Part shown: positions 17,993 through 25,213 of the stretch, in pieces
How the letters are laid out: each line of letters starts with the position of its first letter
Position numbering within the stretch: the stretch's first letter is position 1
From: Trinickia caryophylli
GTDB lineage: Bacteria > Pseudomonadota > Gammaproteobacteria > Burkholderiales > Burkholderiaceae
Assembly (NCBI RefSeq): GCF_034424545.1
Contig: NZ_CP139970.1
Span: 2,232,001-2,296,000, forward strand
Length of the DNA: 64,000 nucleotides
Reading direction: 5' to 3'
The notes under the pieces: generated by a model
Told to the model about the DNA's origin: nothing
Database searches by the model: none
Seen by the model: only the letters and a program-made list of their open reading frames with translations
Position numbers and translations under genes: made by a program

Positions 17993-19195
17993 TCATTCGC
18001 GTCGTTCCCCGACGAGCGTGAGGCTCCGATAGACGATCCACGGGCCGACCAGCTGCAGCACCGCAATGGCGCACATGACGATGGCCCGCAGCGTCGGATC
18101 GAATTGCGGATAAAGCTGATAGGTGTCGTCGACGAGCAGATAGGCAAGCGCGGACATGGGCGCGAGCGAAAGGCCGAGCGCGATGCCCTGCTTCCAGTCG
18201 AGGCCGCTCGGCCGCGCGAACACCAGTACGCCGGTGACCTTCGCGACGAAACGCGCGACGATGAGCCCGAGCGCCGCCACGCCCCCGAGCGCGATGTCGC
18301 TCCACCGGAACGAAGTCAGCGTCAGCACGAAAAGGATCACTGTGAGCAGCCAGCCGGCGGTGCCGAAATGCTGCGGCCAAAGCTGAGGCTTTTCCTCGAG
18401 ATTCTTCACGATGATGCCAGCCGCGAGCAGGCTCAGGATCGTCGAAAGCTTGAATACGTTGGCGATGGCGATCGCCAGCAGGACGAGCCCGAACAAGGTG
18501 ACGAATGAATGTTCGTCCTGCATGTTGACGCGCCGATAGAAGAAATTGCAGGCACGCGCGAGCAAATAGGCGATGACGAGCGAGCCGACGATGAGATAGA
18601 CAGGCTGAACGATCGTTGCGAATGCATTGCCGTAGACCTCCTGATGAAGCCAGCCGGAAACGATTTTTTCCACGACTACCGCGTACATGCTGTTGAGCGC
18701 GGTCAAGGTCAGCAACCTTTGCGTGACCTGTCCTTCCGCCCGCAATTCGGTCTTGAGCTGAATCACCATCGCCGGCGAAGTCGACATCGCGATCGCCGCC
18801 AATACCGTGGCCACGGGCGGTGCGACTTTGGCGAACAACAAGACGGCAATCACGAGAACGAACGTGAGCGTCGCCTCGGCGAGACTCGACGCGATCAGCC
18901 ACGGGTTGCGGCGGATCCAGCGCAGATCGAGCCGGCTGCCGAGTTCGAAGAGCAGCAGCCCGAGTGCGACGTCGAGCAGCAGCCGCGAACTCGTTCCGAA
19001 ATCGGCGTCGATCGCACCAATACCGGCCGAGCCGGCGATCAGCCCGATGACAGCGTACCCCGACACGCGTGGCAGCCGCCATGCCCGGTAACAAAGTTCG
19101 CCGCAGAGTCCGGCGACGAGCAAGGCGAGTCCTGCCCAGAAGACCGCGCTCGGTTCAAACGGCCAGCTCGGAAGGAAGGAAAACGCCGATTTCAT
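17993..19195 (-). CDS. Cation:proton antiporter (CPA2/KefB-type membrane protein)
   Basis: A 400-residue inner-membrane protein of about 12 hydrophobic segments. It begins with a short polar leader, then VFWAGLALLVAGLCGELCYR. LLLDVALGLLLFELGSRLDLRW is the conserved CPA2 segment. AIAMSTSPAMVIQLKTELRA matches the discontinuous helix that carries the ion-binding residues in Na+/H+ and K+/H+ exchangers. It lacks the cytoplasmic RCK/TrkA-N domain of KefB/KefC, so direct NAD or glutathione gating is unlikely. It is the promoter-proximal gene of a pair with ybdK. Ion specificity cannot be assigned. Confidence 0.88.
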   Translation of the reverse strand: MKSAFSFLPSWPFEPSAVFWAGLALLVAGLCGELCYRAWRLPRVSGYAVIGLIAGSAGIGAIDADFGTSSRLLLDVALGLLLFELGSRLDLRWIRRNPWLIASSLAEATLTFVLVIAVLLFAKVAPPVATVLAAIAMSTSPAMVIQLKTELRAEGQVTQRLLTLTALNSMYAVVVEKIVSGWLHQEVYGNAFATIVQPVYLIVGSLVIAYLLARACNFFYRRVNMQDEHSFVTLFGLVLLAIAIANVFKLSTILSLLAAGIIVKNLEEKPQLWPQHFGTAGWLLTVILFVLTLTSFRWSDIALGGVAALGLIVARFVAKVTGVLVFARPSGLDWKQGIALGLSLAPMSALAYLLVDDTYQLYPQFDPTLRAIVMCAIAVLQLVGPWIVYRSLTLVGERRE

Positions 19196-19455
19196 GAGAT
19201 AGCTTCTCCTTTGCGTCGTACACCGCCCCGAAGCGTGGAGTCGGACGGCGGCGGTTCGGATGCGTGTGTTTGCCCGATCGTGCGCCTGGCACCCCGCGGG
19301 CTGTGATGACAGCAGCCGGCACCCTGATGCGGGCGTGGCCGGCTGCGGCGAATGTGCCGGCGCAAACGCGCGCGCTCTGGCAGCGCACGTGCAGTCCGGC
19401 TAGATGAGTGAAAACGGACGCTGCCGTTGTTTGTGATTCCGAACCGGCTTGCGCC

Positions 19456-19488
19456 GTTCCGTTAACGTTCCGTCGACGGTCCGTCAAC
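19456..19488 (+). repeat. Three tandem 11-bp iteron-like repeats
   Basis: GTTCCGTTAAC, GTTCCGTCGAC and GGTCCGTCAAC follow each other without spacing, and a partial fourth unit (GTCC) comes next. Eleven bases is about one helical turn, so bound proteins would sit on one DNA face. Confidence 0.6.
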
Positions 19489-19731
19489 GTCCACTACGCG
19501 CCGCTACCGGCACGCCTGCATGCAACTCATGCGGAAGAACGCGGATTGTGCCACAGCTTGCACGATTTGAAGCAAATCTTCATCGGATCGCTCCTCTATC
19601 GGTAGAACTTATCGACAACATCAGCGGAATAGGAAAATTTATCCAATGTTTGTTCTGCTGAAAGCCGAGATCGGCACCGCCTTCCGGCAAAAAACGGACG
19701 AGCCGCACCGGTTTTTGCCGGGTTCTGCGGA

Positions 19732-19961
19732 CGTATACGGCTCGTGGCGGATGGCTCGGGTCAGGGTTTACATGTTTACGTATGTATACATGTAGTAGAA
19801 GTTAACAAAGGGCCTCCAATTCTGTGCACAACCTCGGTTTACCGATTCGAATCATGGGTTTGGCAAACGCATAACCGGGTAGGAAAAATGTGCGTGACGT
19901 ATACGCTTGCTGGCATAACTTTGTACCCGTGACCTTGCTGCCACCAGTTGTCCCGTATACG
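19732..19961. repeat. Cluster of GTATAC-centred palindromes
   Basis: The perfect octamer palindrome CGTATACG occurs at 19732-19739, 19898-19905 and 19954-19961, and TGTATACA at 19783-19790. TGTATACA also occurs in the other flank at 16782-16789. Three CGTATACG copies in 230 bases is far above expectation for GC-rich DNA. Confidence 0.5.
19774..19894 (+). repeat. Inverted-repeat arm 2 (121 nt)
   Basis: The gap-free partner of the arm at 16676-16796 in opposite orientation (74 of 121 identities). It contains GTTTAC, AGTTAACAA, CTGTGCACAACC and CATAACC at the same spacing as arm 1. Confidence 0.7.
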
Positions 19962-20003
19962 TCCACACACGTTTCACAGCGAATTCACGTACCAATCGAC
20001 GGG

Positions 20004-20027
20004 TTGTCCACAGCCGCCAGTGGATAA
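20004..20027. promoter_or_regulatory. Pair of near-consensus DnaA boxes
   Basis: TTGTCCACA (20004-20012) and, on the other strand, TTATCCACT (20019-20027) each differ from TTATCCACA at one base. They sit just before the end of mnmC. Confidence 0.4.
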
Positions 20028-20064
20028 CCGGATTGGCGACCGATTGCCTTACCGTTCTATCTCG

Positions 20065-22032
20065 TTATCGTTCCAACTCGCCGTGGCGTAGTGCTCGCAA
20101 CAAGTACCGGGCCGGATCGAGCGCGTCTGCCAGGTCCTGCTCGATAGGCCAGGGTTCGCCTTCGATCTGACAGGCGACGAGCTCGGCCGCAAGCGACGCC
20201 CAGACGAGGCCGCGCGATCCGAATGCGAACGAGCCGTAGAGTCCGGCCGAGCGCGGCAGGTCCGCCAACTGCGCGCCGCGCAGCGCAGCGGCGCTCGCCA
20301 GACATTGCGTTTCATCGCCGAGCGCGCCGACCATCGGCAGACGATCGCCCGTGACGCAGCGAAAACCGACACGCCCGGCAAGCCGCGCCGAGTCGAGCCG
20401 CGACAACTCACCAGCAAGCGTCGGCACGAGCGCGGCAAGTCTCGTCGTGTTTTCGAGGTGCCCCGACGCGCGCAGATCGTCTTGCGCGTCGTCGATCTCG
20501 TAGGTCGCACCGGTGAGCAGGCCGTCGTCGAGCGGCACGGCATAACCTTCCCCTATGAGCGGCAGATGCAGCCAGGGGGCCAAGCCGGGTGGCAGCCTCG
20601 TCAGTTGCCCGCGCACGAGGCGCGTCGGTGCATGACGCAGGCCAGCCACACGCGCCGCTTCGTGCGCGTTGGCAAACACGACGACTTCCGCGCTTGCAAG
20701 CACGCCTCCTTGGTCGTCAAGCACGGACCATCGTTCGCCGCTTCGGACGATATGGGCGGCGTTTGCGCCTGCGCGCCAGTCCAGTGCGGACCCCGCCGCC
20801 GCGCAAAGCGCAGCGCTGAGCGCGGCTGGGCTCAGCGAGCCGCCGCGTGGATAGAACAGGCCGCCGCGTCCGAGTGCCGCACCCGTCAGCCGTGCCGCCT
20901 CGGCGGCCGGCAGCCACGCCACGAGTTCGGCTGGATAGCCGAAGCGCGCGATGGCCTGCGTCAGCGCGGCGGCTTCCTGCTCGTCTGCCGGCAACTGCAG
21001 CAGACCATTGCGGCTGCGCTCGAACGCGTGCCCCGCCTGCTCGAGCGCATCCCATCGGCGCAGTGCGTGCAAGAAGCCGGCTCGCGTGATGCGCGACGCC
21101 ATGCTGTCGTCGCGCGAGAGCAGTGGATGGAAGACGCCCGCGGGATTGCCCGAAGCCTCCTGCGCGGCACGTGCGTGACGCTCGAGCACCGTCACCCGCC
21201 ATCCGCGCGATGCGAGCCTTTCGACGAGCGCCGCACCCGCCAGCCCCGCTCCGACGACGATCGCGTGCCGGTCGGCACAGATGAACGGAAGCGGCGGTTC
21301 GTGACGACGTACGCGCCAGCGCGGCGCGAACCGCCCTATCAGCATTTCGCGCTTGCCGGCGAATCCCGGCGCTTTGTCGCAGGCGAAACCCGCGGCTTCG
21401 AGCCCGCGCCGGACATGGCCGGCGCAGGTATAAGTCGCGAGTGTGGCGTCGGGCGCTGCCAGCCGGGCGAGGCCTTTGTAGACGGGCGCAGACCAGAGTT
21501 CCGGATTCTTGTCGGGCGCAAAGCCGTCGAGATAAAGCGCGTCGGCGCGCAGCCGCAGTTTCGGCAGCATGTCCTGCGCATCGCCGAACGCGATAGTCAG
21601 TGAAACGCGCGAGCCCTCGAATTCGAGCCGATGTACGCCGCCGACGAGCATCGGCCACGCGTCGACGAGTTGGGCGGCGAGCGGCGCAACCGTTGCGTCG
21701 GCAACGATACGATCGTGCAATCGGTGCAGATCGTCTCTCGAGAACGGGTGTTTTTCGATGGAGACGAAGGCCAGCCGTTCGGGACGGTTGCTATCCGCGC
21801 GCCACGCGGCCCACGTGGCGAGGAAGTTGCCGCCGAGCCCGAAGCCCGTCTCGAGAATCGTGTAGAGACGGCGTCCGCGCCAGCGATGAGGCAGCCCGTT
21901 GCCTTCGATGAAAACGTGCTGCGCCTGTGCGAAAGCGCCGGCGGTGCTGTGATAGATATCGCCGTAAAGCGGCGAAAAGGGCGTGCCGTCCTCGCGGAAG
22001 GCAAGCTGGGCGGGCGCGAGCGGAACAGTCAT
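20065..22032 (-). CDS. mnmC: Bifunctional tRNA 5-methylaminomethyl-2-thiouridine biosynthesis protein
   Basis: A 655-residue fusion, close to the 668 of E. coli MnmC. Residues 1-240 are the SAM-dependent methyltransferase (MTVPLAPAQLAFREDG, VFIEGNGLPHRWRGR, ETGFGLGGNFLATW, LYLDGFAPDKNPELW). Residues from about 260 are the FAD-dependent oxidase (AIVVGAGLAGAALVERLASRGW, a Rossmann FAD motif). The two halves complete the last steps of the mnm5s2U34 wobble modification: the oxidase removes the carboxymethyl group and the methylase adds the methyl. No clear ribosome-binding site was seen at 22032; it was chosen by homology over a longer Arg-rich extension. Confidence 0.93.
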   Translation of the reverse strand: MTVPLAPAQLAFREDGTPFSPLYGDIYHSTAGAFAQAQHVFIEGNGLPHRWRGRRLYTILETGFGLGGNFLATWAAWRADSNRPERLAFVSIEKHPFSRDDLHRLHDRIVADATVAPLAAQLVDAWPMLVGGVHRLEFEGSRVSLTIAFGDAQDMLPKLRLRADALYLDGFAPDKNPELWSAPVYKGLARLAAPDATLATYTCAGHVRRGLEAAGFACDKAPGFAGKREMLIGRFAPRWRVRRHEPPLPFICADRHAIVVGAGLAGAALVERLASRGWRVTVLERHARAAQEASGNPAGVFHPLLSRDDSMASRITRAGFLHALRRWDALEQAGHAFERSRNGLLQLPADEQEAAALTQAIARFGYPAELVAWLPAAEAARLTGAALGRGGLFYPRGGSLSPAALSAALCAAAGSALDWRAGANAAHIVRSGERWSVLDDQGGVLASAEVVVFANAHEAARVAGLRHAPTRLVRGQLTRLPPGLAPWLHLPLIGEGYAVPLDDGLLTGATYEIDDAQDDLRASGHLENTTRLAALVPTLAGELSRLDSARLAGRVGFRCVTGDRLPMVGALGDETQCLASAAALRGAQLADLPRSAGLYGSFAFGSRGLVWASLAAELVACQIEGEPWPIEQDLADALDPARYLLRALRHGELER

Positions 22033-22455
22033 GCAAGGTCGAAAAAGAATTGAAAGGAGCCGCCGATGCGCCAACCGGTGCGCCTGACGGGCGCGATCGG
22101 GGTATGGCGGGCAGCGTGAATCGGTCGCGCCTGCACGGCCGGTAACGTTGGCAAAATCCAACGTCCGCGCCTGACGGCACCCCGAAAGCCCTTGGCAGGC
22201 GGGCTTTCCGAGTACGACAATGCGGGAAACTCAATGCCGACAAGGTAAAGAAGCGTTAAATTCTTCGGAAGCCTTGTCGTTATTGGGTTTGCGCTGAGCT
22301 ATCATAGCAAGCGCCGCACGACGGCAGCGCCGGCAGGCGCACCGCTGTTGCTGGCGCACGCTTTCGCCACAGCTACTCGACGGCGCAGCTTGCGTACGTA
22401 TAATCGGCGCGATTCGCGCTGTCCGTGTCACTCCAATCTGAAAAGAGGAACGTTA
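22033..22455. other. Promoter region between mnmC and the HU gene
   Basis: About 420 bases with no supported gene. A perfect -10 hexamer, TATAAT, lies at 22399-22404, 52 bases before the HU start, though no good -35 is 16-18 bases upstream. A second weaker site, TTGTCG then TATCAT, is at 22274-22305. Both would drive hupB. Confidence 0.4.
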
Positions 22456-22734
22456 ATGAACAAACAGGAACTGATCGACGCCGTCGCCGCTCAGACGGGC
22501 GCTAGCAAGGCTCAAACCGGCGAAACGCTGGATACGCTTCTCGAAGTGGTCAAGAAGGCAGTGTCGAAGGGCGATTCCGTTCAACTGATCGGCTTCGGCA
22601 GCTTCGGCTCGGGCAAGCGCGCAGCGCGCACCGGCCGCAATCCGAAAACGGGCGAGACCATCAAGATTCCGGCTGCCAAGACCGTCAAGTTCACGGCTGG
22701 CAAGGCATTCAAGGATGCCGTCAACAAGCGCTGA
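22456..22734 (+). CDS. hupB: Nucleoid-associated protein HU
   Basis: A 92-residue histone-like DNA-bending protein. It opens [20 protein letters not shown], has the saddle [22 protein letters not shown] that inserts into the minor groove, and ends [26 protein letters not shown] lies seven bases before the ATG, and a strong terminator follows, so it is monocistronic. HU homodimers coat DNA and help DnaA open replication origins, which fits its place next to the unusual intergenic zone. The symbol follows the usual single-HU naming in this family. Confidence 0.95.
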   Translation: MNKQELIDAVAAQTGASKAQTGETLDTLLEVVKKAVSKGDSVQLIGFGSFGSGKRAARTGRNPKTGETIKIPAAKTVKFTAGKAFKDAVNKR

Positions 22735-22762
22735 GCGCATGTTCGCTCGACGCTTCGTCGAC

Positions 22763-22788
22763 ACCCGCCTGAAGGCGGGTTTTTTTTT
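22763..22788 (+). terminator. Intrinsic terminator of the HU gene
   Basis: ACCCGCC pairs with GGCGGGT around a short loop and is followed directly by eight T residues, 28 bases after the HU stop. Confidence 0.9.
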
Positions 22789-22851
22789 GCCGCGGTTGCG
22801 GCGATGATGAGCGGCAAGCCGCGCGCGGCTTGCCCGATGGGTGCCGACGCG

Positions 22852-24174
22852 CTAGCGGACGATTTGGTCCGTGCCGCCGTGCTCCTCGTCTTGCGCGTCG
22901 AGATCCCACGCGGGGAATGGATCGTTCAGCGCGGCCCAGGCCGCCGGCCCCTGGGCGTACTCTTCGTCGCTGAGCAGGCAAGCGTCGAGCTTCGCTCGCC
23001 ATGCGTCGGCGTTCAGGTCGACGCCGATCATCACGATTTCCTGGCGGCGGTCGCCGATCGACGGGTCATCGAGCGAGCCATGCCAGTCCGCGGCGATTTC
23101 GCCGAGCAGTTCGTCGTCCTGGGGCCATTCGTCCCGTGGCTGGGCGGCCCACCAGAACCCTGCAGGGCCGTGGCGGCACGTGCCGCCCGCTTGCGACAGC
23201 GAGCCGGTTACGTCGTGGCGCGTAGCCAGCCAGAAAAAGCCCTTGCTGCGCACAACACCGCGCCAGTCGTCGTGCAGCAGCGCCCAAAGCCGCTCCGGAT
23301 GGAACGGCCGGCGTGCACGGTAGACGAAGCTCGTAATCCCGTATTTGTCGGCTTCGCTTTCATGGCCGTGCCCATGGTCGTGCCCATGAGCATGCTCGTG
23401 ATCGTGGTCGTGGTGATCATGCTCGCGATTCAGCGACGCGAGCCAGCCGGGCGCCGCGGCGGCGGCGTCGAAATCGAACCGCCCGGTGTCGAGTACCTCG
23501 CCCAGCGGTACCACGCCGAAGCGGCTCACGATCTGAACGGCGCGCGGGTTCAGCCGTGCGAGGATGCCCTGGAGCCGCGCCAATGCATCCGCATCGACAA
23601 GATCGGCCTTGTTGATGACGAGGACGTCGCAGAATTCCACCTGTTCCACGAGCAATTCGACGAGCGTACGGTCGTCTTCCTCGCTCGTGGCGAGCCCGCG
23701 CTCGGCGAGGGCTTCGGACGACTCGTAATCGCGCAGAAAGTTGAAGGCATCGACCACGGTGACCATGGTATCGAGCCGCGCGAATTCGCCGAGCGAAACG
23801 CCGTCGTCGCCTTCGAAAGTAAAGGTCTCGGCGATCGGCATCGGCTCGGCGATGCCGGTCGATTCGATGACGATGGCATCGAAGCGGCCTTCCTCGGCGA
23901 GGTGCCGTACTTCGGTCATCAGGTCGTCGCGCAGCGTGCAGCAAATGCAGCCGTTCGAAATTTCGACGAGCCGTTCTTCGACGCGCGAGAGCGCCGCGGC
24001 GTCGCGCACGAGCGAAGCGTCGATGTTGACGGCGGCGAGATCGTTGACGATCACGGCCACGCGCCGGCCGGAACGGTTGGCGAGGATATGGTTGAGCAGC
24101 GTGGTCTTGCCCGCGCCGAGGAAACCCGACAGCACGGTGACGGGCAAAAGGGGCTGGTTCATTGCGGTGGACAT
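22852..24174 (-). CDS. CobW/COG0523-family GTPase with a His-rich metal loop
   Basis: A 440-residue GTP-dependent metallochaperone. The P-loop [13 protein letters not shown] is at residues 17-29, the metal site CICC follows [10 protein letters not shown] is the switch region and NKADL is the guanine-specificity motif. A loop near residue 265 carries about ten His alternating with Asp, Glu and Gly, then comes the CobW C-terminal domain. Such proteins deliver zinc or cobalt to client enzymes. A second in-frame Met lies at 24162 ([11 protein letters not shown]); neither start has a clear ribosome-binding site. The gene is convergent with hupB. No Zur-like operator was recognised upstream. Confidence 0.9.
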   Translation of the reverse strand: MSTAMNQPLLPVTVLSGFLGAGKTTLLNHILANRSGRRVAVIVNDLAAVNIDASLVRDAAALSRVEERLVEISNGCICCTLRDDLMTEVRHLAEEGRFDAIVIESTGIAEPMPIAETFTFEGDDGVSLGEFARLDTMVTVVDAFNFLRDYESSEALAERGLATSEEDDRTLVELLVEQVEFCDVLVINKADLVDADALARLQGILARLNPRAVQIVSRFGVVPLGEVLDTGRFDFDAAAAAPGWLASLNREHDHHDHDHEHAHGHDHGHGHESEADKYGITSFVYRARRPFHPERLWALLHDDWRGVVRSKGFFWLATRHDVTGSLSQAGGTCRHGPAGFWWAAQPRDEWPQDDELLGEIAADWHGSLDDPSIGDRRQEIVMIGVDLNADAWRAKLDACLLSDEEYAQGPAAWAALNDPFPAWDLDAQDEEHGGTDQIVR

Positions 24175-24282
24175 CGAATGAGCGAAAAAGGCGGGGCGCC
24201 TGGCGGGCGCGTAGCGTGCATTGTGCACCAAACGGCGGTCGACCGCCCCGCCCGGGGGCCGGCTGGTTTTAGCCGCCGGGCC

Positions 24283-24729
24283 TTACCGCTGCGCCTGGAG
24301 CAGATTCCAGCGAACCAGGATGTCGGCGATCTGGCGCGCGTACCGGTCGCGCAAGGTCGGCGTTTCGGAGTGATAGGCGCCGATGGCCGCCCACGTATTG
24401 CCGTACTTGTTCATCTTCTGCCGCAGATGCCACGCCGCGATGTAGACGTTCTTGCATGGCTCCATCAGGGTGTCGCTCGATATGCCGTATTCGGCGAGCC
24501 GCGGAAGATGAATCGAATTGATCTGCATGAGGCCGTAATCGGTCGACCCATTCGTGTTCTTGTGCTGCGCCTCGGGGCGGTTATGCGACTCCTGCCATGC
24601 AATGGCCCGCAAAACGAGCGGATTGACCTGGTGATAGCGAGCGGCTTCGTCGAAGCAGTCGGCGCGCGCGCCGGCGCTGGCGATAGATGCGCCCACGCTC
24701 ACTGCTAGAACGAGCAAGCCCCGCTTCAT
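24283..24729 (-). CDS. Small secreted lytic transglycosylase (IagB/VirB1-like)
   Basis: A 148-residue protein with a signal peptide (MKRGLLVLAV...ASAGARA, about residues 1-23) and a lysozyme-like SLT domain. Catalytic Glu is E47 in AIAWQESHNRP, with the family blocks GSTDYGLMQINS, CKNVYIAAWHLRQ and AIGAYHSETP. It cleaves peptidoglycan in the periplasm. Relatives are dedicated to secretion systems or pili, which fits its place directly upstream of, and divergent from, the type II secretion cluster. The long upstream extension of the frame was rejected because the signal peptide marks the start. Confidence 0.9.
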   Translation of the reverse strand: MKRGLLVLAVSVGASIASAGARADCFDEAARYHQVNPLVLRAIAWQESHNRPEAQHKNTNGSTDYGLMQINSIHLPRLAEYGISSDTLMEPCKNVYIAAWHLRQKMNKYGNTWAAIGAYHSETPTLRDRYARQIADILVRWNLLQAQR

Positions 24730-25213
24730 GGCTTTTGCGTATTCCTCTATCGGATCGAATCGGATCAAATGACGCGAAACCTCGAAACCTCGAAACCTCG
24801 AAACCTCGAAACCCGACGGTTTCGCACCCGGCGGCCGGCCGGGCTCGGGAAAACCCGAGGGCGACACGGCAGATCCGCTGCAACGACGACCGTATGATAC
24901 CGGGCAGCGGACTGTGCGCAAGGTGTGTCGACCGACATATTGACGGCGGCCGACGACAAATTCGCGACGATTCCGCTTGCGAACGACGGCGAGCGAACAT
25001 CGCCTGACACCCGAGCGCTCCACAATCTGACGCGCCTGGAAGGAAAATCTGATCCGTTTGGAGGAAAAGAAGCGCACTTCCAACGATTGTGATTATTGGG
25101 ACATAAAAAGCTGCTAATGTTCGTTTCTCGAAGGCTTGGCCGGCGCGAAGGGGCGGCGCGCGGCCAATCCCGAGATGCCGTGTACCGGCACTTTCGCATT
25201 GAACTTCTATTCC
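24730..25213. other. Divergent control region between the transglycosylase and gspD
   Basis: About 480 bases without a supported gene. It contains a tandem 8-bp repeat (24781-24812) close to the transglycosylase start and an AT-richer stretch at 25030-25120 that should hold the gsp promoter; I could not pick a convincing -35/-10 pair. Confidence 0.5.
24781..24812 (+). repeat. Tandem repeat, four copies of an 8-bp unit
   Basis: Four perfect copies of CTCGAAAC, preceded by an imperfect copy (GCGAAAC), lie 52 bases upstream of the transglycosylase start, in its untranslated or promoter region. The copy number could vary by slippage. Confidence 0.8.

Larger units (their letters stand above)
19196..20064. 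other. 869-base intergenic region with iteron-like repeats, palindromes and DnaA-box-like sites
   Basis: No gene is supported. In order it holds: three 11-bp tandem repeats (19456-19488); an AT-rich stretch (19595-19665); the palindrome CGTATACG at 19732, 19898 and 19954, with TGTATACA at 19783; inverted-repeat arm 2 (19774-19894); and near-consensus DnaA boxes at 19823-19831, 20004-20012 and 20019-20027. The promoter of the antiporter/ybdK pair must also lie at its left end. A 62-codon frame from 19744 overlaps arm 2 but has no ribosome-binding site. Confidence 0.6.
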
